From: Pseudomonadota bacterium
GTDB lineage: Bacteria > Pseudomonadota > Alphaproteobacteria > Rhizobiales > Hyphomicrobiaceae
DNA: 34,347 bases
Direction of reading: 5' to 3'
Assembly (NCBI GenBank): GCA_003242645.1
Contig: QGVC01000003.1
Span: forward strand, 1 to 34,347
This document shows positions 16,562 to 24,338 of this stretch, in pieces (positions within the stretch are counted from its first letter, which is position 1; every line of letters starts with the position of its first letter). The position numbers and the translations under genes were made by a program. Under the pieces are notes generated by a model that saw only the letters and a program-made list of their open reading frames with translations, was not told the origin of the DNA and did not search any database.

Positions 16562-18103
16562 GTGCCGCAGGACTCGGTTTCTTCTGAGGTTGGCGGCCGG
16601 AAGGCTCCCGAAACCGGCGTGATGCCCGTCCAAACTTCGGCGCACGGTGCGTCGGAGAAGCTGCTGTATGGGCTGCCGGCAAAGCTGCTCTATCTGACGG
16701 CGCTGTTCGTCATGCTGGCGGAGGTGCTGATCTTCGTGCCATCCGTCGCCAATTTCCGTTTGACGTGGCTGACGGACCGTCTGACAGCTGCACGATTGGC
16801 ATCACTGGCGGCTGACGCTGCGCCTGGCGGAATCATTCCCGAAGGTGTTCGCAGCGAGCTCCTGAGCACAGCGCAGCTGCGCTCTGTCGCGATCAAGGCC
16901 AACGGCATGCGAAAGCTCGTGCTGCCCCCGGAAGGAGACTTCGTTGTCGACGCAAAGTATGACTTGCGCGAACCTGCCGATGCAGGCTTTCTGGAGCGGC
17001 TTTCCTACCGGCTTGGGCTTATTGCCGATGCGATTGCGGTTTTCTTCGCTCCACCCGGACGCATGATTTTGGTTCGAGGGCATCCCGCGGCAGGGGACGG
17101 TGAAGCCCAGCCTGCGTTCGAGTTCGTCGAGATCGTCCTGCCTGAGGCAACGCTCAAAGCGGCCATGATCCGGTATGGTCTCAACGTGATGGGGCTGTCG
17201 ATCATCATTTCGATCATAGCCGCCGCGCTGGTCTATGTAGCTTTGAGCGCCATGTTCGTGCGCCCGATGATGCGGATTACGCACAACATGCTCACTTTCA
17301 GCGAGAATCCGGAGGACACGAGCCGCATCATCGTTCCTTCCGAGCGTCGGGATGAGATTGGCATCGCCGAGCGGGAGCTCGCACGAATGCAACGGCAGCT
17401 CTCGCAAATGCTTCAGCAGAAGAGCAGACTTGCGCAGGTCGGGCTGGCGGTAAGCAAGATCAACCACGACCTGCGGAACATGCTGGCCAGTGCCCAGCTC
17501 ATATCCGATCGCTTGGCGGCCATCCCCGATCCTACGGTGCAGCGCTTCGCGCCAAAACTCATAGCTTCGCTCGATCGCGCTATCAGCTTCTGCAGCGATA
17601 CGCTGAGGTTCGGCCGCGCCGAGGAGCGCGCGCCGCGTCGTGATCTTCTGGTGCTTCGCGATCTGGTCGAGGAGGTCGGCGAAGGCCTCGGCCTGCCGCG
17701 CGACGGGATCAAATGGACCGTCGCCATTGATCCGACTTTACGCGTCGACGCTGATCCAGAGCACATGTTCCGGGTGTTGAATAACCTTTGCCGCAACTCC
17801 GTTCAGGCCATCGAATCGCTTGGACCAAATGCCCAGGGCGAAATCATTGTTGAAGCGCGACGGGAAGGCTTGCGCTCAATTATCGAGGTGCGCGATACGG
17901 GGCCGGGCTTGTCGGCAGAGGCGCGATCGCGGCTGTTTCAGGCGTTCGGCAGCTCGGCGCGCAACGGCGGCTCGGGGCTAGGTCTTGCGATAGCCGCCGA
18001 GCTAGTCCGTGCGCATGGTGGAACAATCGAGCTCCTGGATACGGAGAGCGGCGCTGCCTTCCGCATCGCCATTCCCGACCGCGCGACGACTAGGATCGGT
18101 TGA
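16562..18103 (+). CDS. Membrane sensor histidine kinase with HAMP domain
   Basis: The 513-residue protein has two transmembrane helices (about 38-62 and 200-225) enclosing a periplasmic sensor region. A HAMP-like linker follows (FVRPMMRITHNML). The dimerisation box has phospho-acceptor candidate His302 in SKINHDLRNMLASAQ. The ATPase domain has an N box at Asn412 (NNLCRNSVQA), a G1 box VRDTGPGL and a G2 region NGGSGLGLAIA. The start is GTG 16562, with ATG 16622 as alternative. It begins 18 bases after the oxidoreductase stop, so it is probably co-transcribed. No partner response regulator is adjacent. It is likely a regulator or passenger of the TVP38-oxidoreductase pair; the signal is unknown. 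Confidence 0.9.
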   Translation: MPQDSVSSEVGGRKAPETGVMPVQTSAHGASEKLLYGLPAKLLYLTALFVMLAEVLIFVPSVANFRLTWLTDRLTAARLASLAADAAPGGIIPEGVRSELLSTAQLRSVAIKANGMRKLVLPPEGDFVVDAKYDLREPADAGFLERLSYRLGLIADAIAVFFAPPGRMILVRGHPAAGDGEAQPAFEFVEIVLPEATLKAAMIRYGLNVMGLSIIISIIAAALVYVALSAMFVRPMMRITHNMLTFSENPEDTSRIIVPSERRDEIGIAERELARMQRQLSQMLQQKSRLAQVGLAVSKINHDLRNMLASAQLISDRLAAIPDPTVQRFAPKLIASLDRAISFCSDTLRFGRAEERAPRRDLLVLRDLVEEVGEGLGLPRDGIKWTVAIDPTLRVDADPEHMFRVLNNLCRNSVQAIESLGPNAQGEIIVEARREGLRSIIEVRDTGPGLSAEARSRLFQAFGSSARNGGSGLGLAIAAELVRAHGGTIELLDTESGAAFRIAIPDRATTRIG

Positions 18104-18455
18104 TATTCCTAGTTGCTGCGCTACTGGGCACGGAGCACTTCGGAGAAATCTCCGGCCAGCAATGGCGGATGAGTGATCGCTGACTCGGAATCACTGTCCA
18201 CAACCCTCAGCTCGCGATGACCGGTTTTCCTCCCATCTTGCAGCGAAAGACGTTCGTTTCTGGCCAAAATCAGTGCGAAAGTCGGCCTAAATTCGCTATT
18301 TTTGTTGCAATCCAGGCACACGGTAATATTTAGTTTATTATTGAACCCTCTAATTAGGTTCGCAAATGAGTTCAGTTCAGTTAAGTGCCCAAAAACGTAG
18401 AGTTTCGGGCCCGCACCGGTTGCCGCGAGGCGTTACGTAATTGAAGGCAAGGATA
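18104..18455. other. AT-rich intergenic region upstream of the H-NS-like gene
   Basis: This 350-bp region becomes strikingly AT-rich at about 18285-18390, against GC-rich surroundings. It contains a short inverted repeat CGGAG-AAAT-CTCCG at 18142-18154, an 8-bp palindrome CTAATTAG near 18350, and TTCAG repeats near 18371-18380. A minus-strand open frame at 18121-18321 shows no protein character. AT-rich DNA is the preferred target of H-NS-type proteins, so autoregulation is plausible. Confidence 0.5.
18302..18329 (+). promoter_or_regulatory. Candidate promoter for the H-NS/HU gene pair
   Basis: TTGTTG at 18302-18307 and TAATAT at 18324-18329 are separated by 16 bases within the AT-rich patch, about 130 bases upstream of the H-NS-like start. 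This is a reasonable but not unique sigma-70-like match in AT-rich DNA. Confidence 0.35.
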
Positions 18456-18755
18456 ATGATGAGGCACAACGAACTTCAGAAGATGAGCTACAAGGAGCTG
18501 TTGAAGCTCCAAGAGCGGATAGCGCGGGCCATTGAGAAGAAGAGGGTCGCAGAGCGCGCAGCTCTCAAGAAGAAGCCGAACTCAATGGCCAAGAAAGCGG
18601 GCTCCGGAAAAGCTAGGGAGGGTGCCCCAAGTCCGAGCATCAAGGTGAAATATCGCCACCCTACGAACCATTCTCTGGTCTGGACGGGCCGAGGCCGCAG
18701 GCCTAAGTGGCTCGTAGCGGAAGGCGGCGACGTTGAGCGCTTTCGCGTCGCCTGA
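18456..18755 (+). CDS. H-NS family nucleoid-associated protein
   Basis: The 99-residue protein has an N-terminal coiled-coil-type oligomerisation helix (MSYKELLKLQERIARAIEKKR). A Lys/Ala/Ser linker follows, then the C-terminal H-NS DNA-binding motif: YRHPTNHSLVWTGRGRRPKWL, about residues 68-88. The TGRGRRPKWL core, which inserts into the minor groove of AT-rich DNA, is intact. H-NS proteins bridge DNA and silence AT-rich genes. A TTG 15 bases upstream would add five residues, but ATG 18456 follows AAGG at a proper distance. It is followed 39 bases later by an HU-like gene. Confidence 0.9.
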   Translation: MMRHNELQKMSYKELLKLQERIARAIEKKRVAERAALKKKPNSMAKKAGSGKAREGAPSPSIKVKYRHPTNHSLVWTGRGRRPKWLVAEGGDVERFRVA

Positions 18756-18794
18756 TTCAATTCAACTGCCACACATCTTATCCAAGGAGAGTCA

Positions 18795-19181
18795 ATGGCT
18801 ATGAGAGCTCCAGCCGCATCCAAGACTTCCAAGAAGGCCGCACCTGCAAAGGGTGCGACGAAAGCCGCTGCGAAAGCGGCCTCGACTAAAGTCGCAGCGA
18901 AGCCGGCCACGATTACGCTGACTCAGATGGCTAAGGAGTTGTCCGAGGCGCACCAGATGCCGCGGAAGCAGACAACTTCGCTGCTGTCTGATCTGACCTC
19001 GATGATCCAGAAGCACCTCAAGAAGGGCGCCAAAGTACGCATCGGCGGGCTTGGCACGCTGCAGGTGCGGAAGCGTCCCGCTCGCATGGGGCGGAACCCG
19101 GCGACGGGCGAGCCAATCAGGATCAAAGCGAGCAAGAAGATCGCTTTCCGGCCTGCCAAGGAGCTGAAGCAACTCCTCTGA
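18795..19181 (+). CDS. HU-family DNA-binding protein with Lys/Ala-rich N-terminal tail
   Basis: HU/IHF proteins bind and bend DNA as dimers. Residues about 39-128 form an HU-like domain: ITLTQMAKELSEAH, then KKGAKVRIGGLGTLQVRKRPAR, and the arm sequence MGRNPATGEPIRIKASKKIAF. The Pro of the arm tip (RNPATG) is present. Residues 1-38 are an unusual tail of Ala, Lys, Ser and Pro with KKAAPAK-type repeats, resembling histone H1-like tails. The start has CCAAGGAGAG about 5 bases upstream. The gene lies directly after the H-NS-like gene and ends before a GC-rich hairpin. It is probably a chromosome-compacting accessory protein, not the main HU. Confidence 0.88.
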   Translation: MAMRAPAASKTSKKAAPAKGATKAAAKAASTKVAAKPATITLTQMAKELSEAHQMPRKQTTSLLSDLTSMIQKHLKKGAKVRIGGLGTLQVRKRPARMGRNPATGEPIRIKASKKIAFRPAKELKQLL

Positions 19182-19221
19182 GGTTCGGAACGCGGCGTTT
19201 GCCGCAGCGTGTGTGAACCAG

Positions 19222-19256
19222 CGCCCCGGGCTCAACCCCGGGGCGTCGCGCTTTTA
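19222..19256 (+). terminator. GC-rich hairpin, probable terminator of the HU-like gene
   Basis: CGCCCCGGG (19222-19230) and CCCGGGGCG (19237-19245) form a perfect 9-bp stem with a 6-base loop. TTTT follows at 19252-19255. The T-run is six bases from the stem, so termination strength is uncertain. Confidence 0.55.
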
Positions 19257-19356
19257 TCTGACGACTCTTCTCACTTCTGCCCCGCGCACTAGCTTTCAAC
19301 GGGGTTGTTCGTCGGTGTCTGCGGCAACTCGCTAGGAGTTGTCGCCCGCGGAAAGC

Positions 19357-19860
19357 CTACCACTTGTATGGGTTCTTATAGCGCGAGTAATACCGCGCAT
19401 CGATGCAACCATTTCCGTTCCAGTATTTGAATGTGCCGCAAGTTCCTGCGGGGTCGAAGACCGGCTCGGCAATACCCATGGCTGGCGGCGCGTAGTACCA
19501 CTTTGGTGGATAGGCATAGCCCTTGAAGAAGGCCCGCGTTTGCGCTGCTCGGCCCGCATCGTAGATGATGCGCTTATCCTCGGTGAAGATTGCGTCATAG
19601 GCGACCTCTCGCTGTCGCCAGAGCTGAGGCGGACCGTTGAAGTACGCAACGCCATAGCCATTGGTTGGAGCGCCGCGATAACGAATTCTGACCTCGGTGT
19701 ACGAGTAAACGACCTTACCGTTATCGGGTACGTCGACGACCTCCGGGGCAGGAGCATAGCGGTATACCTTCCGTATTTCCCGGTAGCCGTCGCCAAGAGC
19801 TGGCATGGCGCCAGCGGCGGTGAGTGCTACAGCAAAAACGGCAATTCGGAATTTGGGCAT
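19357..19860 (-). CDS. Secreted small protein of unknown function
   Basis: I do not recognise a named family. The 167-residue product has a clear signal peptide (MPKFRIAVFAVALTAAGAM, likely cleaved after PALG or nearby). The mature part is rich in Tyr, Gly and Pro (YREIRKVYRYAPAPE, YYAPPAMGIAEP). Two cysteines in TCGTFKYWNGNGCID may form a disulfide. ATG (complement of 19858-19860) is chosen because GGAGGT lies four bases upstream and the signal peptide starts there; the frame stays open further upstream. It is probably periplasmic or surface-associated, and is convergent with the HU-like gene. Confidence 0.75.
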   Translation of the reverse strand: MPKFRIAVFAVALTAAGAMPALGDGYREIRKVYRYAPAPEVVDVPDNGKVVYSYTEVRIRYRGAPTNGYGVAYFNGPPQLWRQREVAYDAIFTEDKRIIYDAGRAAQTRAFFKGYAYPPKWYYAPPAMGIAEPVFDPAGTCGTFKYWNGNGCIDARYYSRYKNPYKW

Positions 19861-20136
19861 GGGGACCTCCGTAAATGTCCCCCTGCGGACAAACTCCGAC
19901 CCCGTGGACAAGGTTCCGGAAATTAGTACGGGAAAGGAACGTTTCTTGTTTGAGTACAGAGTAAAGCGCGGAACTCGAGCCGAGTTCTTACGAGTAAGCA
20001 CCGAGTAAGGTCACTTCCAATTGCGGTTAGGCCGCCCTTCGGCAAAGGCCAAAATGGTTGCACGGCCAGGAAGGCGAGTCCTCATCCAAGAAGTGCTGAG
20101 AGGCAGGCTGTAGACCGAGTGCGACCGCCGAAAACT

Positions 20137-23100
20137 CTACTCCGCTGCCACACGCCGGAGAGTCAGGCGGGTCATGATTGCCCGGAGTGAAGCCGCCTTG
20201 AGAGGCTTGCGCAGGAGAACAAACCCGGAGGCGCGCAGTTCGCGCTCAACTTCAGGCGAATGATCGGCCGTAATGAACACGGCCGGAACGTCTGAATTCA
20301 AGTGCTGCCTTACACGCTTGACGGCTTCAAGCCCGGTCTCGCCATCCAAGTGGTAGTCGGCGAGAATGATATCCGGCGTCTGCCTGGATTGTGCAATGGC
20401 TTCCAGCGCGCCATCGCTGCTTGCGGCGCATATCACCTCGCAGCCCCAGCCGCGAAGCAGTGTCCCCATACCTTCCAACACTGCCGGCTCGTTCTCGATG
20501 CAGAGGACGACGGAGCCTTTGATTGGACCATGGAACGACTTTCGAGGTGGAGCCACAACCTGGGCACCGCGTGCTTCTGCGCTTGGAAGCAGGACTGAAA
20601 ATGTTGATCCACGGCCGGGTCGCGAGTTGACGGTAATGGGTGTCTGAAGCACGCGGCAGATCCGCTCGACTATGGAAAGGCCGAGGCCCAAACCCCGGAT
20701 CTCGGAACTATTCTCCTCGAGCCTCTGGAATTCTTTAAAGATTAGCTTGTGTTTGGACGGTGGGATACCCCGACCGGTGTCAATGACCTGGACGAGGACG
20801 GAGCCACCCTTTCGGCGGGCGCCGAGGAGCACGCCCCCGCTGCTGGTGTACTTAACAGCATTGGCTACGAGATTTTGGAGCACGCGGCGCAAGAGCTTGC
20901 GGTCAGTGCGCACCCACAGAGAGGTGGGGACGACCTTCAGTTTCAGACCTTTTTCCCGTGCTAACGGTGCGAACTCGACCTCCAAGTGAAGGAAGAGTTC
21001 ATTGAGCGGTACGTCGGTTATTTCTGGCTCCAGCCGGCCTGCATCGAGCCGGGAAATATCGATCAAGGCGCTGAGAATTTCCTCCACGGCCGCGAGCGAA
21101 GCATCGATGTTGCGGGCGATGATAGCCTCAGGCTCAGGAAGAGGCCGTTCGACGAGGCTCGACGCGTAGAGCCGAGCCGCGTTGAGCGGTTGCAAAAGGT
21201 CATGGCTGGCAGCAGCAAGAAACCGGGTCTTGTCGAGATTTGCTTCGTCCGCCTTCGCCTTGGCGACCGCGAGCGCCGCATTGACCCGCAATAACTCGGC
21301 CGTGCGCTCGCGCACTCTGCGTTCCAAGGTCTCATTGGCTCGAGCCAAAGCATTCGCGGCGGCCACCCGGTCGGTTATATCGGAGTAAGTCGTAACGATA
21401 CCGCCCTGAGGCATGGCCGCGGTACGGATCTCGAGAATGCGACCGTTGCTTAGCTTCTCCTGGATCGTCTCCTTTCGGACGGCCATGCGCACGAGGCGAT
21501 CGGCGACGAGCTCGTCTATGGATCCTTCACCGAAATCGCCCCGTTCTGCGCAAGCGCGCAGGATACGATCGAGGGGCATGCCGATCCGCCCCAGCTCAGG
21601 CGGCAAATCCAGCAGCTCCCTGAACTGGCGATTCCAGCAGATGAGCTTGAGATCCTTGTCGAAGACGCTGAGGCCGTGACGGACCTGGTCGAGTGCCGAC
21701 TGCAGCAGGTCGCGATTGTACTGAAGCGCTTCCGAGGCATCATCGAGAAGTCTCAGCGCCGACTGGCTTCCGACGTTGCTGCGCCTCAGCAACAGTGAGA
21801 GGACAAGCCGCGAGGATGCCGCGCCGATGGCACTCGTCAGTAGGTGCTCGGTGAAGCGGATAATGTGGATATCCGCCTCCGCATCCGGCGACATTGTCGT
21901 GTTCCGGCTGGCGAAGAACTCGGCAAACGAGCGTTCCGCACGTTCTGCGCCGAGGTAGCGGGCTACGGTCGCCTGCAGGTCGCCTACCGTGATCGATGTC
22001 CGCCACAGGCGGAAACTCGGTGTCGGAGCCGGCCGCGGCAAGTCGTCCTTGACGAAAACATGTGCTTGCAAGCGCTCGACGGGCTCAGGCGGCCGCAGCA
22101 GCGAGACCATGACGAGCGCGAGCACATTGGCAAAGATGCTCCACAACACGCCGTGGGTGAGCGGTTCAAATTCGAGGAAGAACAGCGCTTGCGGCCGCAA
22201 CATCGTGATCCCGAGCGGCCCATGCTCCAGAATGTCCGCGCCGAGCCACCCGGCTTTAATCACCCAAGGCAGCAATATCGTGTAAGCCCACACGCCAAAC
22301 CCTGCGAGAATCCCCGCTATGGCGCCGCGGGCGGTTCCATTGCGCCAAAAGAGGCCACCAAAAAACGCTGGGGCGAGCTGGGCGATAGCTGCAAACGAAA
22401 CGAGACCGATCGCGGCCAAGCCTTGGGCCTCGCCAAGCGCGCGGTAGACGAGGTAGCCAAGCAGCACGATCACGACGATTGCGATCCGTCTGATGATCAG
22501 CAGGATGCTCGACAGGTTCTCCTGCTCATTGGCCTCGAGCAGCCTCTGGCGCAACAGGAGCGGGATAACGAGACCGTTGCAGACCATGATCGCCAGCGCG
22601 ATCGACTCGACGATTACCATCGCGGTGGCTGCAGACAGGCCACCGATGTAGGCGACGGTCGTGATGAGATTGTTGTCCCGTGAGATCGGCAGCGACAACA
22701 CGAAAAGATCTGCATCGACCGAGCGATCTGGAAACTCCAGCAGACCCGCCGCCGCAACGGGCACCACGAAAATGTTTATGAGGACGAGATACAGCGGAAA
22801 CAACCAGCGGGCGCGGTGGACTTCGCGCTCGGAGTTGTTCTCGACCACGGTGACGTGGAATTGCCGCGGCAGCAGGATGATGCAGACGAAGCTCAAGAAA
22901 GATACGGTCAACCAGACGCCACCGTTGAAGGGCCTGACGAAGGTCGCCCGGAGCTCGGGATTGTCAGCGAGACGTTCGGCGAATCCTCCGATACCGCCGA
23001 ATACGGAAACCATGACGAAGATGCCGACGGTCAGAAAGGCCGCAAGCTTGACCAGCGACTCCGCGGAGACGGCCAGCATCAAGCCATCCTGGTGCTCCGT

Positions 23101-23664
23101 GGCGTCGATGTGGCGGGTGCCAAACAAGACGGCAAAGGCGGCAAGGGCTATAGCCGCAACAAGAGCCGTTTCACCGAAGCCGATAACCTCGGTCCACTCC
23201 TCGGGAAGCTGCGAATTGCCGTTGAGCAGCGCCTCCGTGGAAATGACAACTGCCTTAAGCTGAAGCGCGATGTAGGGCAGCGTCCCTACGACAGCGACAA
23301 TCGTCACGACGGCGGCCACCGCCTGGCTCTTGCCGTATCGCGCGGCGAGAAAGTCGGCCACCGAGGTGATGTTCTGGCTCTTCGACAGGCGGATGATCCG
23401 TAGGATCAGCGGCCAGCCGAAAACGAACATCAGAATCGGGCCGATATAGACGGGGATGAAATCGTAGCCTGTCGAAGCCGCAAGCCCGACGCTTCCGAAG
23501 AAGGTCCACGATGTGCAGTAGACGCCAAGCGAAAGTGCGTAGATGAGAGGCCGGCCCTCACCGCCCTTGCGTGAACGAATGGTCCGGTCACCGGTCCAGG
23601 CGATTGCGAACAGGACGCCGATGTAGGCGATCCCAAGCGCTAGTATGGCCCAACCGTCGAACAT
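20137..23664 (-). CDS. Hybrid histidine kinase with sodium/solute symporter-like sensor domain
   Basis: The 1175-residue protein has an N-terminal SSS-type (PutP-like) membrane domain, about residues 1-500, with some 13 hydrophobic segments (GVYCTSWTFFGSVG, SVADFLAARYGKSQAVAA). A PAS-like region near 660-760 contains LSVFDKDLKLICWNRQF, followed by a coiled coil. The HisKA box has His821 in AAASHDLLQPLNAARLY, and the ATPase domain has NLVANAVKYT and GLGLGLSIV. A C-terminal receiver has phospho-acceptor Asp1103 in ILADYHLDGE. CbrA-type kinases share the SSS-kinase plan. Such proteins are thought to couple solute binding or transport to signalling. No adjacent transcription factor or transport gene points to the ligand. 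Confidence 0.93.
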   Translation of the reverse strand: MFDGWAILALGIAYIGVLFAIAWTGDRTIRSRKGGEGRPLIYALSLGVYCTSWTFFGSVGLAASTGYDFIPVYIGPILMFVFGWPLILRIIRLSKSQNITSVADFLAARYGKSQAVAAVVTIVAVVGTLPYIALQLKAVVISTEALLNGNSQLPEEWTEVIGFGETALVAAIALAAFAVLFGTRHIDATEHQDGLMLAVSAESLVKLAAFLTVGIFVMVSVFGGIGGFAERLADNPELRATFVRPFNGGVWLTVSFLSFVCIILLPRQFHVTVVENNSEREVHRARWLFPLYLVLINIFVVPVAAAGLLEFPDRSVDADLFVLSLPISRDNNLITTVAYIGGLSAATAMVIVESIALAIMVCNGLVIPLLLRQRLLEANEQENLSSILLIIRRIAIVVIVLLGYLVYRALGEAQGLAAIGLVSFAAIAQLAPAFFGGLFWRNGTARGAIAGILAGFGVWAYTILLPWVIKAGWLGADILEHGPLGITMLRPQALFFLEFEPLTHGVLWSIFANVLALVMVSLLRPPEPVERLQAHVFVKDDLPRPAPTPSFRLWRTSITVGDLQATVARYLGAERAERSFAEFFASRNTTMSPDAEADIHIIRFTEHLLTSAIGAASSRLVLSLLLRRSNVGSQSALRLLDDASEALQYNRDLLQSALDQVRHGLSVFDKDLKLICWNRQFRELLDLPPELGRIGMPLDRILRACAERGDFGEGSIDELVADRLVRMAVRKETIQEKLSNGRILEIRTAAMPQGGIVTTYSDITDRVAAANALARANETLERRVRERTAELLRVNAALAVAKAKADEANLDKTRFLAAASHDLLQPLNAARLYASSLVERPLPEPEAIIARNIDASLAAVEEILSALIDISRLDAGRLEPEITDVPLNELFLHLEVEFAPLAREKGLKLKVVPTSLWVRTDRKLLRRVLQNLVANAVKYTSSGGVLLGARRKGGSVLVQVIDTGRGIPPSKHKLIFKEFQRLEENSSEIRGLGLGLSIVERICRVLQTPITVNSRPGRGSTFSVLLPSAEARGAQVVAPPRKSFHGPIKGSVVLCIENEPAVLEGMGTLLRGWGCEVICAASSDGALEAIAQSRQTPDIILADYHLDGETGLEAVKRVRQHLNSDVPAVFITADHSPEVERELRASGFVLLRKPLKAASLRAIMTRLTLRRVAAE

Positions 23665-23710
23665 AAACGCTGGCCTTCGCGTCTGGTAAACACATCAAGT
23701 TACCTGCTCA

Positions 23711-23810
23711 TAGGCCCAGCTTTGATCGCCGCGCGCATGAGCTTTTAATGTTGCACAAAACCCAGGACTTTGCGCAATCCCTGCTCTCTATGCCTGCAAA
23801 GTAGGCCCAG
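23711..23810. repeat. 9-bp direct repeat in the kinase-mscL intergenic region
   Basis: TAGGCCCAG occurs at 23711-23719 and again at 23802-23810, 91 bases apart, between the divergent hybrid kinase and mscL genes. It could mark a repeated regulator site or be chance. Confidence 0.3.
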
Positions 23811-23933
23811 ACTAACACAGCTCATGGTCAAGATTTACAGTTTGCTGAGCCTGAACTAGCCTCCCGTCCGGCAAGAGGATTCGTTTAGCTGCGTAGGCGC
23901 GATGCCTGCTTGGCAGGAGAAGGAGGGCCAACA

Positions 23934-24320
23934 ATGAGCTTTATTCAGGAGTTCAAAGAGTTTGCGATGCGCGGCAACGTTCTGGACCTTGCTGTTGCCG
24001 TGATCATGGGGGCGGCATTTGGGCCCGTCGTGACCACACTCGTCGAGGGGATCATCATGCCGCCAATCGGGTATATCTTGGCAGGCATAGATTTCTCGGC
24101 GCTAGCAATCACACTTCCGACGCCGACGGGGGATGGCGTTGAGATCAAATATGGAATGTTTCTCAACGCGGTTATCACCTTCCTAATTACAGCGTTTGCC
24201 ATTTTCCTGCTGGTCAAGGCGGTGAACCGGTTTCGCCGGCCGGCACCTCAAGCGCCCGCAGCCGAATCGCCGACTGAGGTCTATCTGCGTGAGATTCGCG
24301 ACGCCTTGGTGAAGAAGTAG
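23934..24320 (+). CDS. mscL: Large-conductance mechanosensitive channel
   Basis: MscL is a pentameric inner membrane pore that opens under high membrane tension to release solutes during hypo-osmotic shock. The 128-residue protein has the N-terminal amphipathic helix (MSFIQEFKEFAMRGN), the pore-lining TM1 (VLDLAVAVIMGAAFGPVV) and a periplasmic loop. TM2 (FLNAVITFLITAFAIFLLV) and a cytoplasmic helix ending in the VYLREIRDALVKK bundle follow. Start 23934 has AGGAGGGCC at good spacing; an upstream in-frame start at 23910 would precede the conserved first residues and is rejected. Convergent with the radical SAM gene. Confidence 0.97.
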   Translation: MSFIQEFKEFAMRGNVLDLAVAVIMGAAFGPVVTTLVEGIIMPPIGYILAGIDFSALAITLPTPTGDGVEIKYGMFLNAVITFLITAFAIFLLVKAVNRFRRPAPQAPAAESPTEVYLREIRDALVKK

Positions 24321-24338
24321 GTGGCAATCGGAAGGAGC

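Noticed and set aside
18121..18321. Minus-strand frame of 66 residues upstream of the H-NS-like gene
   Set aside because: No ribosome site seen and no protein-like pattern; it lies in regulatory AT-rich DNA.
21844..22683. 279-residue plus-strand frame opposite the hybrid kinase
   Set aside because: Antisense shadow of the kinase membrane domain; composition (Arg, Gln, Asp, His rich) is typical of such shadows.
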